Of a stretch of 64,000 bases of DNA, positions 1 through 15,556 are shown one piece after another. Position 1 is the first letter of the stretch. The number at the start of each line of letters is the position of its first letter. Origin of the DNA: Medicago truncatula (Eukaryota; Streptophyta; Magnoliopsida; Fabales; Fabaceae); contig NC_053042.1 of assembly GCF_003473485.1 (NCBI RefSeq), positions 49,253,762 to 49,317,761 on the forward strand, in the 5' to 3' direction. The position numbers were made by a program, and so were the translations under genes. Under the pieces are notes generated by a model. That model worked only from the letters and a program-made list of their open reading frames with translations. It was not told the DNA's origin and made no database searches.

Positions 1-975
1 TTCTTACAAAAACTATAATTTATAGCTTCAACAAAATCATAGCGTCATTGTGATTTAATCAAACTAACCATGATACCATGCGCTCAAATATTTTCAAAGT
101 CATGTTACTACGTAAATAATGGTGATAACAATTCCTAATTCCTCAGTCCTCATAAATCATAATGATAAAATGATAAAAGTTTAAAAAACATAAAGTTATA
201 ATAAATCAGTTGGAACATGCAGATGTATGATGTATGGTTAACTTATTTGAGAGAATCACACAAGTTAGGTAGTATGATCAAATTTGATACTAAAATTGTG
301 AAATGGAATCTCACAAGTCCATGAGTATATCTTTGGGGTTGGTAATGTTCCTTCAAATAATGGCATATACAAAGCACAACAAGCCATTGACCAAGAAAAT
401 GATCCCCAATTAGTTTGTCAAGGAACACACGAATCCTAAGGGATAGTATGTTTGTATTAGTACTGCATTATTCTCAATATCATATTATTGAATCAAATAA
501 TGACTTACTTATATTAAAAAGGAATCACAATTATATTGTTGAGAATTGGATAACGTGGTTGTTGAATAAATAAACTAAGAAATGTTTTATTATAATATTC
601 CATACTATATTTTTCCTCTGGAAAACATAGGGTTAAGACAAAAAATGAAAAATACCATGTAGCACAATAAAGAAAAATATTAGATAAAAGTAAAAAAGAA
701 AAAAAAAAAAAAAAAAACAAGATAAAGTTTATTTTTAAACCGGATATTTTTCATAATTACTCAAATTTGAACCTGGAATTTTCTTTTGTGTGTGTGAGTT
801 TTACGGTGGCGGTCTGGTCGGACACTACTTCAGCAAAAAAAAATTGATAATTTTTTTTTTAGAAAAATGATATTTTTGTTGATTTCATTTGTGTGAAACA
901 AGACTAGCTTTTTTTTTTACGAAAAACTATTTTATCTTGTTTTACTATTTTTAAATGGAAAAAAATATATAAAAT
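1..975. other. AT-rich intergenic DNA
   Basis: No coding region is recognised here. The stretch is AT-rich with several homopolymer runs, including a long A run near 697-718 and T runs near 850-860 and 910-920. Short open frames on the minus strand are low-complexity and match no family I know. Confidence 0.6.
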
Positions 976-1630
976 TTGTATTTTTTTTTTTTTTTAACAA
1001 TCCAAAATGGAATATATTAAATCATCAAGAGTGGTTCATCCCGCACAAGGTATGCAAAAGAGAACCACTCAACAAAATACAATGTTAAGTGTTTGATGCT
1101 ATTAAAAAAGACACTACGAAAGAATAACAAAAAGAAAGCTACACCAACATTCATACAATGTAAAGGATGCTGCCACCATCCATTATAATTGAAAGCGAAA
1201 GTGGACAAATTATGGCCTTTAGCCATAAGAAAGATATAAACTTGATGTTGTCCATTAAATAATCCAAATCCAAAATTTTCTGTTTAAAAATATTGTTGTT
1301 CCTTTCCTTCTAAATAACCCAAAGACAAACATGTCAGATTACTTTCAGAAAAGAATGTTTAAATTATAGTAACTCTGTCATATGACCAAACTAATAAAGA
1401 TAATCACGAGTCTGATGCCATAAAAGAAATGCCGACCCAATGTATTCCTTCTCATTAAAATTCGTCTACTGAATAATTTGTAAAGTCTTTTTATGTAGTT
1501 TACTTTTATATTAAAAGAAATTGTTGAACAACACATCCACAAAGAGTATAAAATAATATTGCCACACATGGTTGACATGAATCGGCCTCCTCTGAGGAAC
1601 AATTTCTTTAGTTCTTCACACATTTTCTGT
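976..1630 (-). pseudogene. LINE 3'-end remnant (zf-RVT region)
   Basis: Read on the minus strand, this stretch gives the end of a plant L1-type LINE reverse-transcriptase protein. Recognisable are a CEE-type stretch near 1600, a WVIWKERNN-like motif near 1290-1330 (mutated to WVI*KERNNNIF), and a terminal LWLKA...FAFNYNGWWQHPLHC block near 1140-1230. Several stop codons and frame changes interrupt it, so it is dead. A run of about 16 T at 979-996 lies immediately beyond the C-terminus, as expected for the poly(A) tail of a minus-strand insertion. The 5' part is missing. A target-site duplication was not found. Confidence 0.6.
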
Positions 1631-3087
1631 CCCCCTATTTTTTTATAAAATAAAAAAATAAAAAAAAATAAAAAAAGAAGTTAAAACCCCCATTTTTAAA
1701 ACTTTATGGTCCCAACTTCAACTTTTTTTTTTAATTTTCAACCATCATTTCATTTTGAAGTCATTTTTGTTCATTTATAAAAAAAAAAGTTATTTTTGTT
1801 CATGTGATATACAGTGGAGTTTAACATGGAAAGACCAACAAGAGGTAGTACAGGAATATTCACCTGTTGTGAATCGACTACGCCTTTCGGCCAGGACATG
1901 ATGGTGCAGGTTGCTTTAAAACCGTTGGTTATTATTATTTTTTTGATACACTTAAAACAAAACAAAAAAAACAAGCTCCACAGTAGTTGTTCATCGCTTT
2001 ATCTGTATTTGTTAAATGTAGTGGTAATGGGCCAACGTCAATGTGTTTAATTCTGTAGCAATCTGAAGCATAACATTTTAATTCCAGTTTTTCTTGACAA
2101 TTTTTTTATAATCCCAGTTTTATAAATTGGAAAATAAAATATCGAAATTTGACAGTTAAATGCAAAAAAAAAGGTTGATTTCGTTAATTTTTGTATCTGT
2201 ATATAGTTTTTTTTTGGGTACATATATAGTTTTTTTTGTTAAACTACTAGTAACTATTTTTTATTTTTTTTTAAACAAAACTACTAGTAACTAATGAGTG
2301 CTATTTTTATTAAAATAGAAAAATTGACACCGAGAAGAATTATTCTAAAGCGATAATTCTAAAATAATTTATATTTTTTTACCTTAATATAATGTCACTT
2401 TAGAATAATTTATTATCTTAATAAAATAAGCTACTCCTTCTGTCTCATCTTAATTGTCAACTTTTTTTTAATGTCTTAATTTTTTTAAATTTATTTAATT
2501 ATATTAACATTTTAGAATATATTAAATACCACTTCAGTTAACTACTACGCTAATTATAATTAATAAAAATAATTTATTAAATTTTATCATTAAAATCAAT
2601 TCAACTAGTCATTATTTTAAAAACTACGCATGGGAGGTGTAGTTTGGAGTGTTATTTTAGATGGGAGGTGTATTTCAAAGTTTAATTTAATATTCCAAAC
2701 ACTTTTTTTTTTTTTCGAAAATCATCAAACTGAAAAAAATCTTTTGCAACTTGTTGATCTACATTTAGAGGTTAAAAATCATCTTTTCCATGGTGGAAAA
2801 GGATTAACCTTTTCCATGTTAAACTCCATCGTAACGTATTAATTAATGATGTGATAATGCTTATATGGTCACAATGAACAATCATGTCAAATAAAATTAA
2901 AAAAAAACAAGTGATATCATGTTGCTAATGAATATATGTTACATCAAAAAAAATATTCCAAATTAGGATGGCGGTGAAAAATTCAGAAAAAAATGAAATT
3001 GAGATTATAAAACCAATTTTTTAAATGGGCATTAAAATTTCATTTAAAAAAAAAAAACAGGGATATGTATTTAATCTTTTTTAATAA
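1631..3087. other. Intergenic DNA with MITE-like debris
   Basis: No gene is recognised. Around 2430-2460 there is a sequence like one end of a Stowaway/Tourist-type MITE (CTCCTTCTGTCTCATCTTAA), but no matching partner end was found. A more complex island at 1815-1920 has no stop codons in either of two opposite frames. Its minus-strand reading contains MSWPKGVVDSQQVNIPVLPL, which I could not assign to a family. Confidence 0.45.
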
Positions 3088-3102
3088 GAGGATCAAAATT
3101 AC

Positions 3103-3222
3103 TTTATTTTTTGGTACATAACTCACGCACACAAAGTGGAGGTGCCGGGGTTCGAACTCTGGTCAATACGGCCGGCCTAACAATTTCGGCATTTTTGTCA
3201 GTTGAGCTAGAACTTATGGGAC
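3103..3222 (-). mobile_element. tRNA-derived SINE with perfect TSD
   Basis: On the minus strand the element begins with an A-box-like TAGCTCAACTGACAAAAATG and has a B-box-like GTTCGAACCCCGG about 45 bp downstream. It ends in a T/A-rich tail at the low-coordinate end. This is the layout of a plant tRNA-derived SINE. It is flanked by a perfect 15-bp direct repeat, GAGGATCAAAATTAC, at 3088-3102 and 3223-3237, as expected for LINE-mediated retroposition. Confidence 0.8.
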
Positions 3223-3271
3223 GAGGATCAAAATTACCTTAGTTAGCCAAATAAAATCTAATAGTAGTATT

Positions 3272-3385
3272 TCATAAGTTTTAGCTCAACTGATAAAAAA
3301 TGACAATATTGTTAGGTCGGACGCCCTCACTAGAATTCTAATTTCAACTCATTCATTTATGCGTGTGTAAGTTTTCAATAGACAA
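3272..3385 (+). mobile_element. SINE, second copy of the same family
   Basis: This plus-strand copy of the SINE at 3103-3222 lies only about 35 bp beyond its target-site duplication and in inverted orientation. It shares TTTTAGCTCAACTGA, the TTGTTAGG(C/T)(C/T)GG segment and the terminal GTGTGTAAGTTTT. Its B box is decayed, with TTCTAATTTCAAC where GTTCGAAC is expected. The pair could form a hairpin if transcribed. The ends are approximate. Confidence 0.6.
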
Positions 3386-3405
3386 TAACTGTTATTATTT
3401 CATAT

Positions 3406-3451
3406 TTATAAAATAATAATAATAATAATAATAATGATGATGATGATGAGA
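3406..3451 (+). repeat. Compound trinucleotide microsatellite
   Basis: A run of about nine (AAT) units continues directly into about five (GAT) units. It is a compound simple-sequence repeat and probably length-polymorphic. Confidence 0.9.
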
Positions 3452-5335
3452 AACGAGAAACAAGAACTTTTTTTTTTTGTCAAGGAAACAAAAACTTTTC
3501 TAATTGCCTCTTTTAGGTGGAAAATTGTCTTCTAAATAGAAAAACAAGACAAATATTCAGAATTTGGCTTCAAATAGTATAAACTATAAAGTCTAAACCT
3601 GTAATATACTATAAAGTCTAATGCTGTAAATAATTTGAAAGACTTGTAAGTTGTAACTTAATTACCCAACAAAATTGTAGGCGTGCCAGAATCACAAAAG
3701 GACGTATACGCAAAAACTTGAAGCACGCTGTGCACGTATAATTTTTTTATAAAATACTATTTAATTTCTGCCTAAACTCTAAAACTCATGGAACGAATGA
3801 AGAATCATTATTTGCCGACTATTATTTTATAGAGAAAAATGGAATCTTACGGTATCTGGAATGTTACTTGTTACTAATGACTTACCGTGACACTTTGGTT
3901 TTTGTTTATTTTGTATCAAAATTGGTTTTAGTTAAATGTGTGTTGAATATAAAGTGTTTTATTTTTAAATACATGCTCGTGAATGTGAGTAAAGTGATAA
4001 ATTTAAGTGTCAAAATCACGTTTGGCGTAAAAAAAACTACAAATTATAGTTTCAAATTGAAATCAATTTTAAAGAAAAAATCAATTCCACTTTAAAACAT
4101 TCAAAATGTCAAAAATCAATTTTACATCGTAAACCCTTAAAAAAAATCAATTTTGTCCCATTCTAAAGTGAAATCAAACATACACACACGAATAAAAGTT
4201 TTGAAGACTTGAATTGAACAGAAAATATTTTTCCAAATAAAAAGATAGCAACATATACCGTTTTGTTTGTCTATCATGATTTATCTTTTGCATCAACAAT
4301 TTGTATCTAGTAGATATACGTATTGTGCCACTCTAATGTTATGAACTTTTCTAAAAAGTCTTCCCATTTTCAAGGTGAAGCCTGAAACAAGTGCAGTTGT
4401 GTTTAGAAACACGTCTGGATCTTATTTTTGCATCCCCATGATGTTTTTGACGTTAAAGCGATATAACAAGGCTTCCACATCAACTCGGTTTTTTGCCTCA
4501 ATTTTGCTAAACATAGCACATATCAAACAAGTATACTATATGCCATCCCGTCATGAATGTAACCAACGCATGGCCATGTAGAAGCTGAGCCTTGGCTTCC
4601 ACGTTGGAGTGCTTTGGACGCAGTTCCAAACAATTCCGATGTCTTAGCTTTCTTTTTGTCAGATACAAAGAATGGTGGTAGCCAAAAATATCACAGGAAG
4701 GAGAGGGGCTGATGGGTGTGATGGTGTGAAGGGGTGTGTTTGATGGGTGCAAGTAAAGGTAATTTAGACATTTAAGCAAAATATAAAAGACATGTTATAG
4801 AAAAGTTAAAAGTGAATGGTATAGGTGTATGTCCCATTACCCCTTTAAATTGTTGGCAAGGGAATCATACAATGTCTTTGGACTAGCAACAGCTTCCTAA
4901 GTATTGGACACGCAAAATTGTGTCTTACATTTGCTTTATACATTTTGTCATGATTAATCCATGTTCATTTCTTCATCTTACAATTCTGATGGAGTATTTG
5001 GCAACTTGAGCGGGGCAGAGAAACAGACCATGGGATCGCTATACTCATCCATCGTATTGGTTTCAACTTCAGCCTTTTCAGATCTAGCCTACAAGTTGTT
5101 TCCCATCTAGGGTTGATAACCGCAACAAATCAAACCCATAATCCAATGAATTAATACAAACAGTGTCACAAATTACAAATCTTTTTAGGAACACACTTCA
5201 AAATTCAGTTCTCTAACCAGTCTATGCAATGATAAATAGGGTTTAGGATAATGCATCAAATCAGTCCTAATTCTTAAAATAACAAATGGAAGTAGTAGTA
5301 TTCTATCAGCATCTACGCTTCCAATTACGGTCAGG
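3452..5335. other. Intergenic DNA downstream of CFIS2
   Basis: No gene is recognised. The last few hundred bases, about 4950-5335, are the likely 3' UTR and terminator region of the minus-strand CFIS2 gene. Open frames such as the minus-strand one at 4507-4779 have no family resemblance and odd composition, and I treat them as chance. Confidence 0.5.
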
Positions 5336-9660
<4,325 letters not shown>

Positions 9661-9879
9661 CCCAAATACGGGCCCCGACCCGGTCCACCGATTTTTTTTT
9701 TTTTAAGTGATACTAAAATGAATAATATTTGATTGTAAAAAAAGTTTAATATAAATTTTAATGGATTTGAAATTAAACAATATAGTATTTAATAGAGAGT
9801 ATGTTTTCATTCAACAACCAAATATTTTCAATGTAATTGAATGGAATGATCATGGCTCTTGATCCCTTTCAATTCTTCA

Positions 9880-10733
9880 ACATTCTCGTTATTCAATTGG
9901 TATTTATTTGTTAACTACATTTTGGAGAGTGAGGCTTCAAGACAGTTTAGTGTAGGATGATCTATGATGTTGTTTTATGATAAAGTTTTGATCATCATAT
10001 AACAAACACTTTTTTTTTTTTGCATTGTAGCCTTCATTAAAGGTCGTTTTGAGAGTTTTATGAATCACACATGTAGTTGTTCCTAGATAAAAGACAATTG
10101 TAGATCCTCAAAATGGCTGTAATTGCTTAGGGGGCAGCTGCAAACATTTAAATGCTTCCCATCTTGGGCTCCCTTGGTCAACCATAACTCATTCCATGTT
10201 GAAGTTTGACATTACACCGTTATCACTGTCATATCATCCTCGTGAGGGAGAAGATCCACTCAAAACCCATAGTTGAACAAACTATGGACCGAGTCTAAAT
10301 TAATGTTTGGAGGGTCTTGTATGTTCATCACATATATCACGTAACTCCTTCTTGGTGGATTGGTTTCTTCACCTTTAAAAAAACCTTCGTCAGTGGTGTT
10401 TGGAATGTGGTGCACGTCCCCAAAACACTATTGTTTACCTTTATTCTTTTCATTTATTTGTAGGGAATTTTAAACTAAGGATACAACTATTGCTGATTTG
10501 AACAGTGCTCAAAACCATGTATGTACTTCTTTAGATAATAGTTCTGAATGAATTTTTCAATTTTCAGTTTGAGCACGCGCCAAATTTTTGTTTTTGTGGC
10601 CAGATATTTTGTGGTATTCACACCATAAATTTGAGTATAGCTACATCATTCCATAAGATGGAGGGTGAAATGGGAGGAGTTTCACATTTATGGTTTCTAT
10701 GTGTATGTGTTTCCTCTTAAACTCAAAAGGGTG
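9880..10733 (-). pseudogene. Decayed Ty3/gypsy element, protease region
   Basis: On the minus strand around 10126-10208 a frame with one stop reads ...VMVDQGSPRWEAFKCLQLPPK. This resembles the retroviral-type protease motif of plant Ty3/gypsy Tat/Athila-like elements (VDQGSSADI...WDAF). It is followed by an EQLHV...KTTFNEG-like stretch near 10030-10090. Stops and frameshifts are frequent. Together with the gag remnant at 12074-12900 it forms one old element, now split by a solo LTR. Confidence 0.65.
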
Positions 10734-10738
10734 ATATC

Positions 10739-12068
10739 TGATAAGTGCTAGAAAGTGTTAATTTCATGATTCATATTAAGCCCTTTTGATTACTTGTTTC
10801 ACAAGTTAATTGAGGAAAGGCTATGAAAAAGTAAGAAAATGCCTTATTATACTTTTTATATCTTACTTAACCCATTTGTGCAGGAAAAGAAGTGATTAAG
10901 ACTTGAACCAATGAAAGATACATAAAAAGGAGCAAAAACAACAAATGTCGCCACGGCGGGAATGAAATTCCAGAACCTATATTTTTCAAGATCAAATGTC
11001 GCCATGGCCGCAGAATGTCGCGACGGCAGGAACGGATTTCCAGGGGCTATATTTTTCAGAGACCAGATGGCGCCATGGCGACAAATGTCCTGCCTGGCGA
11101 GGTAAGGCGGTTTGAGGCAAGTGGATGATGACGTGGCAGAAACCCACTGGCAAAGAAAGCTGATGTCGCCATAGCGACAAAAATCCTGTCGGGCGAGAAT
11201 GTCAAATTGTGCAGAAAGTATGAAAGCTTATTTCATTCATTTCAGACAGAATTCTATTACATTTTTAGATAGACAATAGGGCGAAATTCTTCTGTTTTCA
11301 TAGAGCAAGGGTGTTTGAGTGTGGATTCATCGAGATTATTTGAGAAATCAAGTTCTTGACATGGATTCTCAACCTTCCTTCCACTTTTGTAATGTTCACA
11401 TGACAATGATGAACTAAATCTCCTTAGTTTGGATTAGAGGTACTTGTTTAAACTTAGAATGTAATCTTTTGATCTTGTAATATATGATTCTAGCAATTTA
11501 CATGATATTGAAGTTAATTTTGCAATTCATTTCTTATCTTTGATTTAATTGTTATTGAAAAGTACTTTTGAATATAGGTTTAAAATATTCATCTATCAAA
11601 ACAATGATTCTAGACATAGGATCAATGTTTTGATAATCACACAAAGTATCGGAACTTAAAGCTTTCGGATCGTTTAATAGATTGAGAAATCGTTGATTAA
11701 ACGATACAATGGACTATTGGATTGTTTAATAGTCTGGGAAATCAACGATTGAACAATACAATTGATCTCACAAGATTATTTGGACACGAATAATCTTGTC
11801 GAGCGATACGTGATAATATCGGTAAAACGCTAGAATCCATATATGTGATTATTAGGTTATGTTTGAAGCTTAATCAAGGAACTCTAATTCCAACGTTTCT
11901 ATGTCTTATTACTCTCAACTTTAAACTTTGCAAGTTAGTTCTTGTAGTTTTAAACAAACAACCAATTAATCTTTTAACTTAGAACGATATCAATTGTTGA
12001 ACGGCTTAGAATATCGCATCAGTCCCGTGGAGATGATAACAAAAATACTTACTTTTAATACTACATCA
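10739..12068 (+). mobile_element. Solo LTR (Ty3/gypsy-like) with 5-bp TSD
   Basis: The unit starts TGATAAGTGCTAG and ends ACTACATCA, giving TG...CA termini. It is flanked by a perfect 5-bp direct repeat, ATATC, at 10734-10738 and 12069-12073. There is no primer-binding site after the right end and no internal coding region, so it is a solo LTR of 1330 bp left by LTR-LTR recombination. The left part, around 10945-11190, contains repeated GTCGCCAYGGCGAC-like palindromic motifs. The right end has a CAGTCCCGTGGAGATGATA-type stretch, which I associate with legume gypsy LTRs. The superfamily call is inferred from sequence feel and not proven. Confidence 0.85.
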
Positions 12069-12073
12069 ATATC

Positions 12074-12900
12074 ATACAAAAATGGTACTCATATTGGGGA
12101 GCAAAAATGTTCATTTCTCTAAGATGGATGACATTTTGGTTGATTATGATGTCCAGACAAGCTATCATTTCCTCTCTCGGTTGCGTCATGAAACCATTTC
12201 TAGATAATATTTTCTTCTTTTTTTATGTAACAATTTTCTCAATTGAGGATCTCTTGCATCTTCACAATCGATTTATGACTAAAGACTCATTAAAATTACC
12301 AACATTGAGCAGTTCTCAAAAGCTCCTACAAACACAGGGTTGGGGTTCAAGATAACCATGTCATTGAAACAACTCGAATATTATCGCATTATTGACGAGA
12401 GTTTATGACAAAAATTGAATAGGTTGGACTCGATCGCTTTCCAGTGTTTTCTTCTTGAGAATTGTTAAAAGAAAAATTGGGAAAAATCTGATATTGAGTG
12501 ACTCAGAAGATTCATGTAGCAACACAATATATTTTTCTTGAACGTTATTGGAACCAACTTGCACTTAAAGATTCATTGGACCAATGATGGACATCTGTCT
12601 ATTAAAGGTAGTGAGATGTTCACGGGGATCAAACATTTTTGGGAAAGACCCTAAGGGAGGTGATTTGAAGTTTTCAAGCACCATAACGTTTATGATCTCC
12701 AACACCAGCAATTAAGGATTATCTATTTCAATGGCATGATCGTTGTCTGGATGTTGATGAAGAGTTTTGTTTTGGCTTTGAAGCTTATCGACCATATCCT
12801 GGATTGTGGCAAGCATTGCATTCTCTCAATCTACTACTGTACTTCTAGCGGTTATCATTCTTAAAAAGGTTGATTTAATGCATGCTTGGAAATATTTTTA
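12074..12900 (-). pseudogene. Decayed Ty3/gypsy gag region
   Basis: On the minus strand the stretch near 12575-12650 reads FDPREHLTTFNRQMSIIGPM. This matches the retrotransposon gag pattern of plant Ty3/gypsy elements (DPxEHxxxFNxxMxxxG). Further upstream on that strand is a short coiled, Gln-rich region (LATIQDMVDKLQSQNKTLHQ) near 12760-12830. Multiple stops show it is dead. Gag lies at higher coordinates than the protease remnant, which is the correct order for a minus-strand element. Confidence 0.65.
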
Positions 12901-13930
12901 CCTCAATCTCACAGTGGGCAGCAAATGTTCCATACAATAACTTTAAGGATTTATAGGGTCTACGACATAGCCTATGATATGTCATACTTTTTCTTAGATA
13001 GAGAATGCTTAAGTTTTTCTTTAATCTTATTTAGCTAAAAAGGCTGGACCGCATGCCATAACAAAAGTATTTTATACTTATCAGACTGACCTACTTATTT
13101 AAATAACACGCACAATATTATTTATTACTGATATATTATATTATACTTTGCATATAAATTTAACCTTATTAGTATCCATTAATTCTTTGCATATTTAAAT
13201 GTATTATTACAAACTATAATTGAAATACGATCAAATATATAGTAAAATTATCTAAAAAAAATCATGTTAACTATCAAAAGGGAGTTTAATCACATTAATC
13301 TATTCGTTCGCTAGTCTATTTAAACTCATATCACACTACTTGTTTAAAGATTTAATATGAAAATATATTTTTTAAGAGGCCAAGAGACCACATATGACTT
13401 TCAAAAGGTCAGTCAGACTCAAGCCTAAAAAATAAGCTTATGACATATCGCATGCCAAACACAGACCTTAATTTTTTTTGGTAAATCAAACTTAGACCTT
13501 GCAAAACCTACCTCGACCTAGTATATTTTCACCCCTAACCACGGTGTACCTGCGACTTAATTTCTAATGAAATGCTTTAAGCAAGTTCCATATAAAAAAA
13601 GTTTAAAAATTTGATATATTTATGGACATCAACATCTTATTTAACTTTAATTTTTTTTGACAAACACATTAACGGAGAATTTTTCTTTCTTTATTTTATA
13701 AAAAAAGACTACATTATTTTTTTCACTAGAAATGAATTGATTTTAAATAAATAAATTATGTAAAATATATTCTAATTAGAAATGAATTGAAAGTAATTTA
13801 TACTTGGTTGTATCAATGTATAAAAGAGTTAAATTGTAAATTTTTATATAGAAATCAATTCTATAGTCAAAGTTTTTTTTTGTTTTTGTCTGAGAGGTCT
13901 AAAATCAAAAGTTACGAATTTTAATTTCAA
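12901..13930. other. AT-rich intergenic DNA
   Basis: I see no gene, RNA or bounded repeat in this stretch. Confidence 0.5.
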
Positions 13931-14109
13931 AGCAGTATTATCAGTTTGATCGATCATGTTTTAGATTTGGTCTTACATCATATATTTCGAGAAGCTAATC
14001 TCAATGCTGATTGGTTGGCAAAATACGGAAACTCTTCCACTATGGGTGTCACGACATGGTCATCTCCGCCTTCTGGGCTCCTAGATCAGTTGTCTAGGGT
14101 TTCTTTGGA

Positions 14110-14521
14110 GGGAACTTATACGTTACACTCACAAAATGAGGTGTACCGGTACTCCTACTTCTTAATTTTATAAATGAACGATCATTTTTTATATAGTAAA
14201 TACCTATTTGTCAATATTTATATTTTATAGAACAACATTTCATAAGAAAAAACATCATTTAATTGTTTATAAGAATCATAGTAACTTTTTTTTTTACATA
14301 TTATCGTAAAAAATAATGAATGTTCTCAATTATGAGTGATAAAAATTTAAAAAAATAAAAAATTATTTCGTTGATACTTTTGATGAATAAGATTTAGTTA
14401 TTATAATTATAAATGACAAAAAAATAATATTTTTCTTCAAAAAATAACTTATTTAACTATGAATTTAAAGAGTGAGTGTACTGGTACACTCAAATATAGT
14501 GGATGTACCATAGAATTTGCC
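14110..14521. mobile_element. Mutator-like MITE, family E copy 1
   Basis: The 412-bp element has inverted ends. It begins GGGAACTTATACGTTACAC and ends in the reverse complement of GGCAAATTCTATGGTACAT. Inner GTACCGGTAC/GTACTGGTAC motifs lie in both arms. It is flanked by a perfect 9-bp target-site duplication, TTCTTTGGA, at 14101-14109 and 14522-14530. The same family, in opposite orientation, occurs at 41635-42042. Apparent ORFs reaching into it (such as 14459-14818) are not genes. Confidence 0.85.
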
Positions 14522-14536
14522 TTCTTTGGACACTTA

Positions 14537-15270
14537 GACCATTTACAATGGCATGTTAAATTTGCCATTCAAGATGTTGAACCCTTGTTGAACCATTGTA
14601 GGTGGGGGGTGTTGAAATGGGGAAAAAGTGAGTTGGAGGAGGGAAGTGTTGAAACAATTCAACATGTTGAATGCCTGGCCCACGGAGACACTTGGCGCGC
14701 GCTGATTGGCTGCTCGGATTTTTATCTTCTTAATAATTTGGACCCAATTATTTCATTGCAAATAATTTTTTATTTATTTATTTTTTTACCAAAATTCGTA
14801 ATTTTTTTTTCTCTATAAATAGAGACTTGGATCATTTGATTTGGACACAGAAAAAAAATCAAGTTTTTCACTCTCTTAATCTTATTATTAGCTTTGTATT
14901 AGCCTTTCTTTTGAAGTTTTAGTGTTTATTTAGTTTGTTGCATTGCATTTTATTTATGTTAAGAAAATAAAAATAAATTATTTAAATAAATTTTGTTTTT
15001 ACAAAAAAAATAAAATTGTTAAGTGTTTCTTCATTTTAATTTAATTATAATCGATAATTGTAATTTTATGTAATTATAAAAACAAAAATATAAAATTAAA
15101 TAAGAATAAGAAATAAAATGTGGTGGGATAGGGTGTTGAATGAAAAAACCATAGGAGAGATAAAAATTAAATGAGTGTTGAATTAAGAGAGAGAAAATGA
15201 TGTGGAGTGTTAGGAATTGAAAAAGTAGATGTTGAGAGTTGTTGAATATATTTTGCCATTGTAAATGGTC
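14537..15270. mobile_element. PIF/Harbinger non-autonomous element
   Basis: Inverted ends GACCATTTACAATGGCA and TGCCATTGTAAATGGTC (one internal mismatch) are flanked by TTA at 14534-14536 and 15271-15273. This is the 3-bp target typical of PIF/Harbinger. The 734-bp interior contains an OLIGO-T stretch, a TATA-like CTATAAATAGAG at about 14813-14824, and purine-rich GTGTTGAA repeats. It has no transposase. Confidence 0.75.
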
Positions 15271-15331
15271 TTAGTTTGTCTTTTGTTCTTTTCCTTTTGA
15301 TTTTTTTCAATTCACCACAAAAAAAAAAAAA

Positions 15332-15556
15332 GCAGAATCAATTGGTGAGGAAAATCAATTATACTCGAAAAAGTGGGAACTATAGACAAAAGTGATTTTT
15401 ACCCTTCCTCAAAAAAGTACTGCATTTAGCTTTACCGACGCATTTCTTCGAACACGTTTCCGACAAAAATCGAAGCGCGCCAAAACTTCGTAACTTCACA
15501 AACCCACCACCATCGGAGTAACCCCGACCATCACCACCACCACCACCGCCACTAAC
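15332..15556 (+). promoter_or_regulatory. MSH3 5' UTR / core promoter region
   Basis: This is the short gap between a LINE poly(A) tail and the MSH3 ATG. It includes a CCACCACCATC-rich stretch just before the start codon. No strong TATA box is visible. If transcription starts here, the LINE and Harbinger insertions lie directly upstream of the promoter. The limits are inferred. Confidence 0.35.

Larger units (their letters stand above)
13940..15331 (+). mobile_element. LINE 3' end, interrupted by two DNA elements
   Basis: The plus-strand frame at about 13946-14109 encodes the end of the RNase H domain found in plant L1-type LINEs (HHIFREANLNADWLAKYGN...SRVSLE). It is cut by a MULE MITE at 14110-14521. 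Downstream of the MITE, the duplicated target resumes as TCT TTG GAC ACT TAG, the likely original end of the protein (SLDT, stop). A PIF/Harbinger element (14537-15270) then interrupts the LINE 3' UTR. The UTR continues to a run of 13 A at 15319-15331. The element is truncated at its 5' end and ends about 225 bp before the MSH3 start codon. Confidence 0.7.

Noticed and set aside
4507..4779. 90-codon minus-strand open frame
   Set aside because: No recognisable domain; composition resembles translated intergenic DNA; no upstream promoter signal.
10945..11190. CRISPR-like or regulatory repeat array
   Set aside because: The GTCGCCAYGGCGAC-type units are irregularly spaced and diverged, and they lie inside an LTR of a plant genome.
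14459..14818. 119-codon plus-strand open frame
   Set aside because: It runs across the end of a MULE MITE, a target duplication and a Harbinger element, so it cannot be a real gene.
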